Shown here: piece by piece, positions 6,060 through 12,361 of the stretch
Numbering within the stretch: position 1 is the stretch's first letter
How the letters are laid out: every line of letters begins with the position of its first letter
DNA from: Chloroflexota bacterium
Lineage (GTDB): Bacteria; Chloroflexota; Anaerolineae; CG2-30-64-16
DNA: 21,314 nucleotides
Assembly: GCA_029555885.1 (NCBI GenBank)
Contig: JAKPQT010000288.1
Location: forward strand, 1 to 21,314
Direction: 5' to 3'
Translations under genes and position numbers: made by a program
The notes under the pieces: model-generated
The model's database searches: none
Told to the model about the DNA's origin: nothing
The model's input: the letters and a program-made list of their open reading frames with translations, nothing else

Positions 6060-7583
6060 TCACTTCTTCGACACTGCATTGATCGCAATGCTTCCTCCCC
6101 TTCCGCCAGCAGCCTTGGCATCTCCGGTGGCTCCTGCGAGGCCTTGCAACACGTTGCCGGCACGAACGCCCGCCCAAGCCAAGGCCATGATCCAGAACGT
6201 AGGCAGTACGATGAACATCGTGCCCGTGACAAACATCAGGAGCATGTCTCCGAAGGCGTTGTTCAGCCCCACCAGCGGGTCGAAGTTGGTGTGCGGCCGA
6301 TTCCAGCCGAACCCCCAGCCATAGAGCGCATCCAGGATCGTCGAATCGATCCAGCGCGCAAGCTGAAACCAGAAGTCCGTGAAGAAGAGCGCGAACTGCA
6401 CGACGCTGACGGTAACGACCGTCTTCAGATCGTAGGTGCCTACGACCAGCACAAGCGGGATGCAGATGACCAGCGCCATCTTGAGCAAGGCGAGGACCAT
6501 GGGCAGAGACTGTCTCACGACGTCCATGGCGGGAAACGCGGCAATCGCGCCGACGGCCATCCCAACGTCTCCCGTGGCCCGCGTCACGATGTTCGGCAAG
6601 GTCTTGTCGATCTGGCCGCCATAGTCCGTATAGACGCTACCCTGGTTCAATTTCTGTTGCCGCGGTGACGCGATGGCGCGGATCACCGAGTCGTCCACCT
6701 CGGCCCTGCTCAGGAACCCGGCCCAGCCTGCCAGGCGATTCAACAGGTTCGGGTCCACCTGTCCCAGCAGGCGTGCCCGCAGGCCATTGCCGCCATCGGC
6801 CCACCACTGCCTGCAGGTCGGGTAGCCGCCACCGCTGCCCACCTGTGCAAGCCCCGCATCGCGGGTGCTGTCGTAGGGCCAGTCGTCGCGCGGCGTGCTT
6901 GAGCGGTAGGTGTCGTAGTAGCCGCCCGTGTCCGTGAAAAACCTCGACCCTATCCAGGTCACGTCGTGCATCTGCTGCTCATCAAGCTGAGGGCGCTGCA
7001 TGAACAATTTGGCCCGCGCAGGCCCATAGCAATCCCGCGAGAAATCCGCTACTTCCTGAGCCAGTACCGGGTCGTCAATGCGGGTCGCGTCGATCTCCAT
7101 GCGCATCTGCCGCAGGTCCGTGCCGCATGGGATCGCCGCCACCGAGGCGCTCGTGACGGCGCGCGAGAGCGCGTGCATGAAAGCCCACCAGACCGGCACC
7201 TTCGCCGACTGGTTGTTGATGGTGCTGAAGGACTGCGACCAGCCGGTATCCGTGGGCTGCGGCACGCTGACCTGGCACTGGGCCGAGCGCGAGCTGTCGT
7301 ACTGGATGGTGTTGAGGTCCACGTCGATGAACGGGATGCCAGCGAACATCACCACCACGATGGCGACGAAGACCCGGTTCTCGATGCGCGCAGCCGAGAG
7401 CACGCCCTTGTTGCCTTCGTCGGCACCTTCCGCACGGGCCTTCAACCACTCCTGCACGATGATGGCGACGAACGGCAGCGCGAATACTCCGCTCGACACC
7501 AGCACCGCCCAGATGCCGTTGTTGACGATCCAGGACACCAGCGTCAGGTAGTACTCCAGGTAGTCGGTCGTAAAAAGCGTCAT
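6060..7583 (-). CDS. traG: TraG N-terminal-domain conjugation protein (mating-pore membrane protein)
   Basis: A 507-residue inner-membrane protein with TraG-N character (F-type TraG N-terminal family), the last gene of the minus-strand transfer cluster. An N-terminal hydrophobic stretch (SWIVNNGIWAVLVSSGVF, about 18-35) is followed by a second (VFVAIVVVMFAGIPFI) and a long soluble loop holding several Cys and Trp residues. A C-terminal block of four or five hydrophobic segments spans about 345-475, and the protein ends in a Gly-rich tail. In F-like systems TraG acts in mating-pair stabilisation and pilus assembly; only the N-terminal type domain is present here, as is usual for this ICE class. 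It starts 15 nt after the small membrane protein upstream, in the same operon. Do not confuse it with VirD4/TraG coupling proteins: there is no Walker motif. Confidence 0.85.
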   Translation of the reverse strand: MTLFTTDYLEYYLTLVSWIVNNGIWAVLVSSGVFALPFVAIIVQEWLKARAEGADEGNKGVLSAARIENRVFVAIVVVMFAGIPFIDVDLNTIQYDSSRSAQCQVSVPQPTDTGWSQSFSTINNQSAKVPVWWAFMHALSRAVTSASVAAIPCGTDLRQMRMEIDATRIDDPVLAQEVADFSRDCYGPARAKLFMQRPQLDEQQMHDVTWIGSRFFTDTGGYYDTYRSSTPRDDWPYDSTRDAGLAQVGSGGGYPTCRQWWADGGNGLRARLLGQVDPNLLNRLAGWAGFLSRAEVDDSVIRAIASPRQQKLNQGSVYTDYGGQIDKTLPNIVTRATGDVGMAVGAIAAFPAMDVVRQSLPMVLALLKMALVICIPLVLVVGTYDLKTVVTVSVVQFALFFTDFWFQLARWIDSTILDALYGWGFGWNRPHTNFDPLVGLNNAFGDMLLMFVTGTMFIVLPTFWIMALAWAGVRAGNVLQGLAGATGDAKAAGGRGGSIAINAVSKK

Positions 7584-7598
7584 GGCGCGGCTCCCTCT

Positions 7599-7946
7599 TC
7601 AGCTCTGCATCAGCAGGCTGGCTTCCAGCGCCACGATGGCGACGACGCCGGCGATCTCGCTGCGCACCAGGCGTCGCCGCGCTTGCGCGTCTTCCTCGCG
7701 GGCCAGCAGCCGGCGGCGCATCCAGACCCAGCCATAGACCGTCGCGCCGTACAGGCACAGCCGCCACACCAGGAAGTAGCCCGCGCTGGCAGCCAGCCAC
7801 CGCTCCCAGCCGGCAACGCTGCCGACGAGGTAGATGCCGACGAGATTGGCGCCCACGGCCGCGGCGATGATGACCACCGCCAGGAGCAGCGCCTTTGCCG
7901 CGCGCCGGCTGAAAAGCCAGCGCGGGCGCAGCCAGGCCGCGTTCAT
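7599..7946 (-). CDS. Small membrane protein of the ICE transfer cluster
   Basis: A 115-residue protein with about three hydrophobic segments: AKALLLAVVIIAAAVGANLV (about 17-36), a middle one around 48-70, and VAIVALEASLL near the C-terminus. It has basic loops (RRRLLAREEDAQARRRLVR). Its ATG overlaps the stop of the PFL_4711-like gene as ATGA (7943-7946), so translation is probably coupled. The gene between the PFL_4711-like and TraG-N genes is a regular member of this cluster in related ICEs as far as I recall, but I know no assigned function. Inner-membrane location is inferred from hydrophobicity. Confidence 0.75.
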   Translation of the reverse strand: MNAAWLRPRWLFSRRAAKALLLAVVIIAAAVGANLVGIYLVGSVAGWERWLAASAGYFLVWRLCLYGATVYGWVWMRRRLLAREEDAQARRRLVRSEIAGVVAIVALEASLLMQS

Positions 7947-9337
7947 GGCGTGCCTCCCGGGTTGCCCCGCTGCAACCGATCGAGGCGGTCGGGCACCGGG
8001 TCGCCTTCGTAGATGCCGCGCGAGCCGGCCGCGCGCGTCCCGTGGCGCTGGATGATGGCCATGGGCGAGTTGTTCGCCAGTTCGCGCCGCAGTTCAAGTT
8101 CGGTCTTGAGGTTGCGGATCTCCTGATCGAGCGTGTCGCTCTCGTGGTTCACGGCCTCGACCGCCAACTGGTTGGCCGCCACGTTGGGTTCCTTCTTGCC
8201 GGTCAGCAGGGTCCGCTGGAGCAGCAATGCCTTCTCCAGCACGGACGACAACGCGACCTCGGACGCGAGACGTCGCGCCAGCAGGTCTTGGTCTGGCTCG
8301 TCGCGCAGCGCCTCGATGACGCCGCGTGTAATGGGCAGCGAGGTGCTGCCGGCTGCATGCAGGTTCTCGAACGTCGTGTTGCGCGTCCCAGAGACCAGTT
8401 CCTGCAAGGCCTCCAGCTTGGTCTCGTACTCCTCCTGGATCAGCGGCGTCAGCCCGACGCCAGGCACGGTCTCGGTCTTGGTGCAGGAATCACACGTGCG
8501 CTGTACCTGTTCCCCGAGAACCCGCGTCGCCCATTCGGTCGCCTGCTGCGGCGACGTCCAGGTCTTGCAGGACAGGCTCGCGCAACTGGCGGGCGCGATG
8601 GAGGACGTGTCAGTCACGCTGCGCCCGTTGACCAGGTTGTAGCCCGCCCGCGTCACGTCACCGACCACCCGGATGGCCGACTGGCCCGCGCCGCCGGCAT
8701 TGCTGCCGCCCACCCAGGGCACGCCGTCGTTGCCGCGGCGCGTCTCGGCCTGCTCGATCGCCGATACGGCATCCGTGCTCGACACCGCATCGCGCAGCGC
8801 CATGCCTTCCGCCATCTGGCTCCATCCGAGCTGGCCGCCCGCCGTCTCGGCCATCTTCTCGGCCATCGCGCGACACGTCAGCTTGGAGCGGTCGAAATCC
8901 AGCCTCGCCTGCAGCACACCATTGGTCAGCAGGTTGTACAGCCCCGGATCGGCACGCTGGATGATCAGCGCCGGCAGCGATGCCACGGCACTGGTCGCGC
9001 TCTGGATCACGTTGCTCATGATCTGCTGGAACCCATTCGTGATCCCATTGAGCTGATTGCGCAGCGTGGTCTGGATGCTCATGTCGCCGCAGATGAGGTT
9101 GCTGTTCCAACCCAGGCCGACCCCGATCGAACGCATGCCAGCGGCGCGGCCCATGGACACCGCACTGCCACCGCCGATCGAGTACATGACCTCATCGCCG
9201 ATGACGGGGCCGCTGGTCTGGAAGCCGGCCTGCGCCCACGCGAGGCCACAGACCAGGGCGAGCGCGCCGGCTAGCGCCGTGGGGCGCAGCGGGCGGCGAA
9301 CCTTGGCGGATGGGTTCATCAGTTCAGGACGCTTCAT
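7943..9337 (-). CDS. ICE protein, PFL_4711 family (TIGR03755-like)
   Basis: A 464-residue secreted protein of the transfer apparatus. It has a signal peptide after a basic N-terminus (hydrophobic core TALAGALALVCGLAWAQA, cleavage likely after AQA), then FQTSGPVIGDEVMYSIGGGS, a region of alternating helices with six cysteines (for example LICGD, ASCASLSC and RTCDSC), and a helical C-terminus with coiled-coil-like stretches. I chose ATG 9337 (MKRPELMNPS) with GAGGG 7 nt upstream; the frame extends to 9403 inside the previous gene. By its place after the TraU-like gene and its periplasmic, Cys-containing nature it may do a TraN/TraH-like job, but this is inferred from position only. It is followed by an ATGA overlap. 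Confidence 0.85.
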   Translation of the reverse strand: MKRPELMNPSAKVRRPLRPTALAGALALVCGLAWAQAGFQTSGPVIGDEVMYSIGGGSAVSMGRAAGMRSIGVGLGWNSNLICGDMSIQTTLRNQLNGITNGFQQIMSNVIQSATSAVASLPALIIQRADPGLYNLLTNGVLQARLDFDRSKLTCRAMAEKMAETAGGQLGWSQMAEGMALRDAVSSTDAVSAIEQAETRRGNDGVPWVGGSNAGGAGQSAIRVVGDVTRAGYNLVNGRSVTDTSSIAPASCASLSCKTWTSPQQATEWATRVLGEQVQRTCDSCTKTETVPGVGLTPLIQEEYETKLEALQELVSGTRNTTFENLHAAGSTSLPITRGVIEALRDEPDQDLLARRLASEVALSSVLEKALLLQRTLLTGKKEPNVAANQLAVEAVNHESDTLDQEIRNLKTELELRRELANNSPMAIIQRHGTRAAGSRGIYEGDPVPDRLDRLQRGNPGGTP

Positions 9338-9347
9338 CGCCGTACCC

Positions 9348-10295
9348 TCAATAGAAATCGACGCTGCCGAGGAACACCTGGCCCCGGCGTTCGCAGCACG
9401 CATAGGGCCGCCACAACGCCCAGGCGTAGTCGCCTTGTTGGGCCTGTGTCAGGAAGCCGTTGCGCGGGAAGACCGTGCAGGACGAGGACAGGACGGGCGT
9501 GAGTTCCTGCCACTTGCCGGTCGAGGCATCGCCCTCCATCAGCGCGCCGGCCGGCCAGTAGCCATCGCGGGAGTTGGCGAGCAGCGGCTGATAGACGTGG
9601 ATCTGCCCGCGGCGCGTGACCACATCGCCGGCCCGTTGGGCCACCACGGCACCGGCCTTGTGGTCGTCCGTCTGGTGCAGGAAGCCGCCGCGCGGATAGA
9701 CGTTGCCCCAGAGGTTCAGGGTCGAGCGCGCGCCGACCTCGCGCATGCCCGGGATCAATGCCTCCGGGTACACCATCTCCGGTACGTTGTAGCGCCAGGC
9801 CGGCGTGTCCAGCGTACTGAGCAGGTACGGCATGAAGGCCGTGCCTGCGCCCTCGCAGAAATAGCCCGAGGACGAGACGAACTGGTTGAACACCTCGACG
9901 CCGGGGTGGCCGATGACGTCCGCGTTCTTGAACTTCGCGAGATTGTTTTCGTGATCTTCATTGGTGGTGCCGTCCCCGCCGGCCTGGGCCGAAGGGTTGG
10001 GCGTGCTCATGGCGCGCACTTCGACCCAGGGGTTCTCGCCGGTGTTCGAGTAGGACGAAACCACCGCATCGGGGATGTAGTGCCTGACCTTGACGGACGT
10101 GCGCACCGTGCAGCCGGTCCAGGTGCAGTAGAGCCAGTAGCAGATACCCACCACCCGGTACTCCAGGCAATCGGGCGAAGCCACTGAACCCACGATGGTC
10201 GCCGTGTTCAGGGCGTAGCTGCCCGTGGCGCTGAGCAGCAGCACGGAGGTGACGGCAGCCCGCATGCGGCGCAGAAGGTCGAATGAGCGGATCAC
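9348..10295 (-). CDS. ICE protein, PFL_4710 family, TraU-like (TIGR03756-like)
   Basis: A 315-residue protein resembling TraU of F-type systems, needed for DNA transfer across the periplasm. A signal peptide (core AAVTSVLLLSATGSYA, start of mature part near LNTATIVG) is followed by a Cys-rich segment: DCLEYR, GICYWLYCTWTGC. Further cysteines occur in GYFCEG, SSSCTVF and YACCERR, eight in all, which suggests several disulfides. The start codon is GTG in a GTGA overlap with the previous stop (10292-10295), with GGAGG about 9 nt upstream; an in-frame ATG 10 codons later is possible but has no better site. A periplasmic thiol protein (the DsbA-like gene upstream in the cluster) is the likely helper for folding. 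Confidence 0.88.
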   Translation of the reverse strand: MIRSFDLLRRMRAAVTSVLLLSATGSYALNTATIVGSVASPDCLEYRVVGICYWLYCTWTGCTVRTSVKVRHYIPDAVVSSYSNTGENPWVEVRAMSTPNPSAQAGGDGTTNEDHENNLAKFKNADVIGHPGVEVFNQFVSSSGYFCEGAGTAFMPYLLSTLDTPAWRYNVPEMVYPEALIPGMREVGARSTLNLWGNVYPRGGFLHQTDDHKAGAVVAQRAGDVVTRRGQIHVYQPLLANSRDGYWPAGALMEGDASTGKWQELTPVLSSSCTVFPRNGFLTQAQQGDYAWALWRPYACCERRGQVFLGSVDFY

Positions 10296-10738
10296 GGTTC
10301 GGCCCTCCGGTGCTGTTCGATGCGCGCGATGGCGCGGGCCACGTCAGGCTCGCCATAGACCACGTAGCGCTGATCCACCACGACAGCCGGAATGGTGGTG
10401 ATGCCCAGGCTCCATGCGTCGGCAACGCCCTGGTATGCGGTGGCGATGCGACGCTGGAGGTCAGCGCCCCCCTGGCTCAGCCGGCGCTTCACGATGGCTG
10501 TTGCCTGTCCGGGATCGGCGGGCAGCGCCGCAGAAAGCTCCGCTTCGATCCGGGGCGCTTCATCCAGCTCGATCAGCTGCTCGCCACCCATGGTCCTGAC
10601 CGGGTGACGGCTGTCGGTGATGATCACCACATCGGCGGCGAAGCTGGCCGGGCTGAACACGGCCAGGGAAGCCGGCAGCGCAACGGCCAGGCCAAGGGTT
10701 CGCCAGCCCGATGCGAACCTGGATGAAGATGCTGGCAT
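10292..10738 (-). CDS. ICE protein, PFL_4709 family (TIGR03757/DUF1525-like)
   Basis: A 148-residue exported protein. A signal peptide (basic MPASSSRFASGWR, core LGLAVALPASLAVFS, cleavage near SFAA) precedes the mature start at DVVIITDSRHPV. The C-terminal part reads ITTIPAVVVDQRYVVYGEPD, which looks like the cis-Pro loop and last strand of a thioredoxin-like fold, as in F-type TrbC. It contains no cysteine, so it would be a structural, non-redox version. I chose ATG 10738, which has GGGGG 8 nt upstream; a TTG at 10753 is the alternative. It is the first gene after the intrinsic terminator that ends the radC transcript, so it must have its own promoter or rely on read-through. I could not pick out a convincing promoter in the 114 nt between. 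Confidence 0.83.
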   Translation of the reverse strand: MPASSSRFASGWRTLGLAVALPASLAVFSPASFAADVVIITDSRHPVRTMGGEQLIELDEAPRIEAELSAALPADPGQATAIVKRRLSQGGADLQRRIATAYQGVADAWSLGITTIPAVVVDQRYVVYGEPDVARAIARIEQHRRAEP

Positions 10739-10852
10739 GTCGAGCGCCCCCAAGAGTTGTCAAGGGCCATAGTCAAACGCCGAACGCCATGCGGCCCCAA
10801 CAAACAATGCGCATCGCGGACTGCCCGCATACCTGCTTGTCTTGCGCCAATG

Positions 10853-10876
10853 AAAAGCGGAGGCCGAAGCCTCCGC
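10853..10876 (-). terminator. Intrinsic terminator after radC, UUCG tetraloop
   Basis: On the minus strand the sequence is GCGGAGGC-TTCG-GCCTCCGC followed by TTTT. That is a perfect 8-bp GC-rich stem closed by a UUCG loop, then a short U-tract, 25 nt after the radC stop codon. It should end transcripts from the upstream part of the transfer cluster. Confidence 0.85.
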
Positions 10877-10901
10877 GTGGATCAAGGAGCCGGTGCCATT
10901 G

Positions 10902-11396
10902 CTACAGCAGGCCGGATTCCGCAAAGGAGAACGGGGCACCCTGGCCGACGATGATGTGGTCCAGTACCCGCACATCGATGAGCGCCAGCGCGGCTTGCAG
11001 TTGCTGGGTCAGCATGCGATCCGCGCTGGACGGCTCGGAGACGCCCGAAGGATGCTGGTGGGCGAAGACCACCGCGGCGGCATTCAACTCCAGCACACGC
11101 TGCACGACGACACGCGGATAGACCGAAGTCGCGTTGATCGTGCCCCTGAACAGCGGCTTGTAGGCCAGCACCTGGTGCAGGCTGTCCAGGAACACAGCGG
11201 CGAATATCTCATTGGGCTCAGCGACCAGTTTCAGACGCAGGTAGTCCCGTACAGCGGCCGGTTGGCTGAGGCACGGTCCAGCTTTGAAGACCCGTCTCTC
11301 CAGCAGCACGATGGCTTGCTGGATGATCCAGTCCTCGTGTTGGGCAGCGATGGCGGAAAGCGACTCCAGGCAGGAGTCATTGACGGCGAAAGACAT
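10902..11396 (-). CDS. radC: RadC-family JAB/MPN-domain protein
   Basis: A 164-residue RadC-like protein, shorter than chromosomal RadC (about 220) because it lacks the N-terminal helix-hairpin-helix part. The JAB1/MPN metal site is complete: Glu63 in PNEIFAAVF, then AHQHPSG (His113, His115) with Asp126 in SSADRML. ATG 11396 has a strong GGAGG 6 nt upstream; a longer frame to 11474 exists but without support. Mobile elements of this class commonly carry such a gene. Despite the name, a direct role in DNA repair has not been established, and its substrate is unknown. It lies between the DsbA-like gene (176-nt leader) and a strong terminator, so it closes the first transcription unit. Confidence 0.9.
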   Translation of the reverse strand: MSFAVNDSCLESLSAIAAQHEDWIIQQAIVLLERRVFKAGPCLSQPAAVRDYLRLKLVAEPNEIFAAVFLDSLHQVLAYKPLFRGTINATSVYPRVVVQRVLELNAAAVVFAHQHPSGVSEPSSADRMLTQQLQAALALIDVRVLDHIIVGQGAPFSFAESGLL

Positions 11397-11402
11397 GGCG
11401 AA

Positions 11403-11453
11403 CCTCCAGACGGTGAGATCGGAGGGCACTCGCCCTGGGAGGGCAAGCCCTCC
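11403..11453 (-). promoter_or_regulatory. radC leader with competing hairpins over the ribosome-binding site
   Basis: Read on the minus strand, GGAGGG (11453-11448), loop CTTG, CCCTCC (11443-11438) form a tight hairpin. A second CCCTCC (11426-11421) can pair with the radC Shine-Dalgarno GGAGG (11407-11403). The first GGAGGG could instead pair with the second CCCTCC. The pairings are seen in the sequence; any switching role is speculative. Confidence 0.35.
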
Positions 11454-11536
11454 TGGGGAACGAACAAGGTGCATCCATCACCGCGGCAGCGGTGATCGTT
11501 CGCGGCCAGGATGCGAGGCGAACGGGGTTGTGGTCA

Positions 11537-11552
11537 GCGCAGCGGACTGCGC
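11537..11552 (-). repeat. Perfect hairpin between dsbA-like gene and radC
   Basis: GCGCAG-N4-CTGCGC, a 6-bp perfect stem with a 4-nt loop, lies 20 nt after the stop of the DsbA-like gene on the minus strand. No T-tract follows, so it is not a standard terminator. It may protect the 3' end of the upstream message or be chance in GC-rich DNA. Confidence 0.4.
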
Positions 11553-11572
11553 CGTAGCCTTGAAGACCGGGG

Positions 11573-12337
11573 CTACCTGGGCATGTCGCCGACGACGTCG
11601 GCAGGCATTTCCGATGTGGGTGTGGCGGCGGGATCGCCGGCCGCGAGCATGTCCATGGCCGACAGCAAGGCATCGCCCTCGATCGGGCCCTGCAGCAGGA
11701 TCGCCTTGCCGGTTTCGCGATCGTGCAGCCGCAGCGACGGCGTGGCGGTCACGCCGCTGTTCGTGGCTTCCGCAGTTTGGGTACGAATCGCCGCGTCGGG
11801 CCGCTCGCTCGCAATGCACTGTTCGATGGCTGGCGTCAGGGCGGGGTGGCGCAGGTCTTCGGGCAAGCCCTGGCCGTCGCTGTGTGTGTGGACATAGACC
11901 CACTCGACAGCCTGCCAGAAGGCGGGATGGCCGCCGGCTTCGCCCGCGCATTCCACCAAGCGCGCTTCGGCGGACGCGGCCGGCTCATGCGCGGCCAACG
12001 GCAGGTGGTGCCATTGCAAGGCCACGTCCGCATTGCCGGCTACCCAACGCTTGAGGACAGGGAAATAGGACCGGCAGAACGGGCATTCGAGGTCCGCGTA
12101 GAGCGTCAGCGTGAAACGACCTGCCGGGTTGCCCATCTGCCAAGGAGGCCCGGCCACCTGCGTCTCGCTGACAGGCGCCGAGGTTTGGGGCGTGGACTCG
12201 CCTGGCGAACGGGACACGAGCCAGATCAGCAGCAGCGCAACCAGCACTGCGCCTAACGCCCATGGCCAGCGGGCCCGCCAGCGCCGACGGCGGAACGCCT
12301 GGACCTGCATCGGAATGGATGAGCGTTTCTGTTCCAT
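11573..12337 (-). CDS. Membrane-anchored DsbA-like thioredoxin-fold protein
   Basis: A 254-residue protein with a basic N-terminus, one membrane anchor (WALGAVLVALLLIWLVS, about 26-42) and a periplasmic thioredoxin-fold domain. The active site is CPFC (Cys85, Cys88) in the setting YADLECPFCRSYFPVLKRW, with a cis-proline at Pro200 in GVTATPSL. This is the layout of DsbA-family oxidoreductases, including those that serve F-type conjugation (compare TrbB or TraF roles). The likely job is forming or reshuffling disulfides in Cys-rich partners of the same cluster, such as the TraU-like protein. The start has GGAG 6 nt upstream and follows the ATPase gene by 24 nt, so it is in the same operon. The C-terminus is Pro/Thr-rich and not part of the fold. 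Confidence 0.85.
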   Translation of the reverse strand: MEQKRSSIPMQVQAFRRRRWRARWPWALGAVLVALLLIWLVSRSPGESTPQTSAPVSETQVAGPPWQMGNPAGRFTLTLYADLECPFCRSYFPVLKRWVAGNADVALQWHHLPLAAHEPAASAEARLVECAGEAGGHPAFWQAVEWVYVHTHSDGQGLPEDLRHPALTPAIEQCIASERPDAAIRTQTAEATNSGVTATPSLRLHDRETGKAILLQGPIEGDALLSAMDMLAAGDPAATPTSEMPADVVGDMPR

Positions 12338-12361
12338 GGCGTTCTCCGGTGCACGGCAGAT

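Noticed and set aside
6060..7583. Coupling protein (VirD4/TraD type) identity for the TraG-like gene
   Set aside because: No Walker A or B motif; the membrane pattern fits the TraG-N family. The coupling protein gene is probably outside the window to the right.
8042..9274. 410-codon plus-strand open frame
   Set aside because: Antisense to the PFL_4711-like gene, biased composition, no motif.
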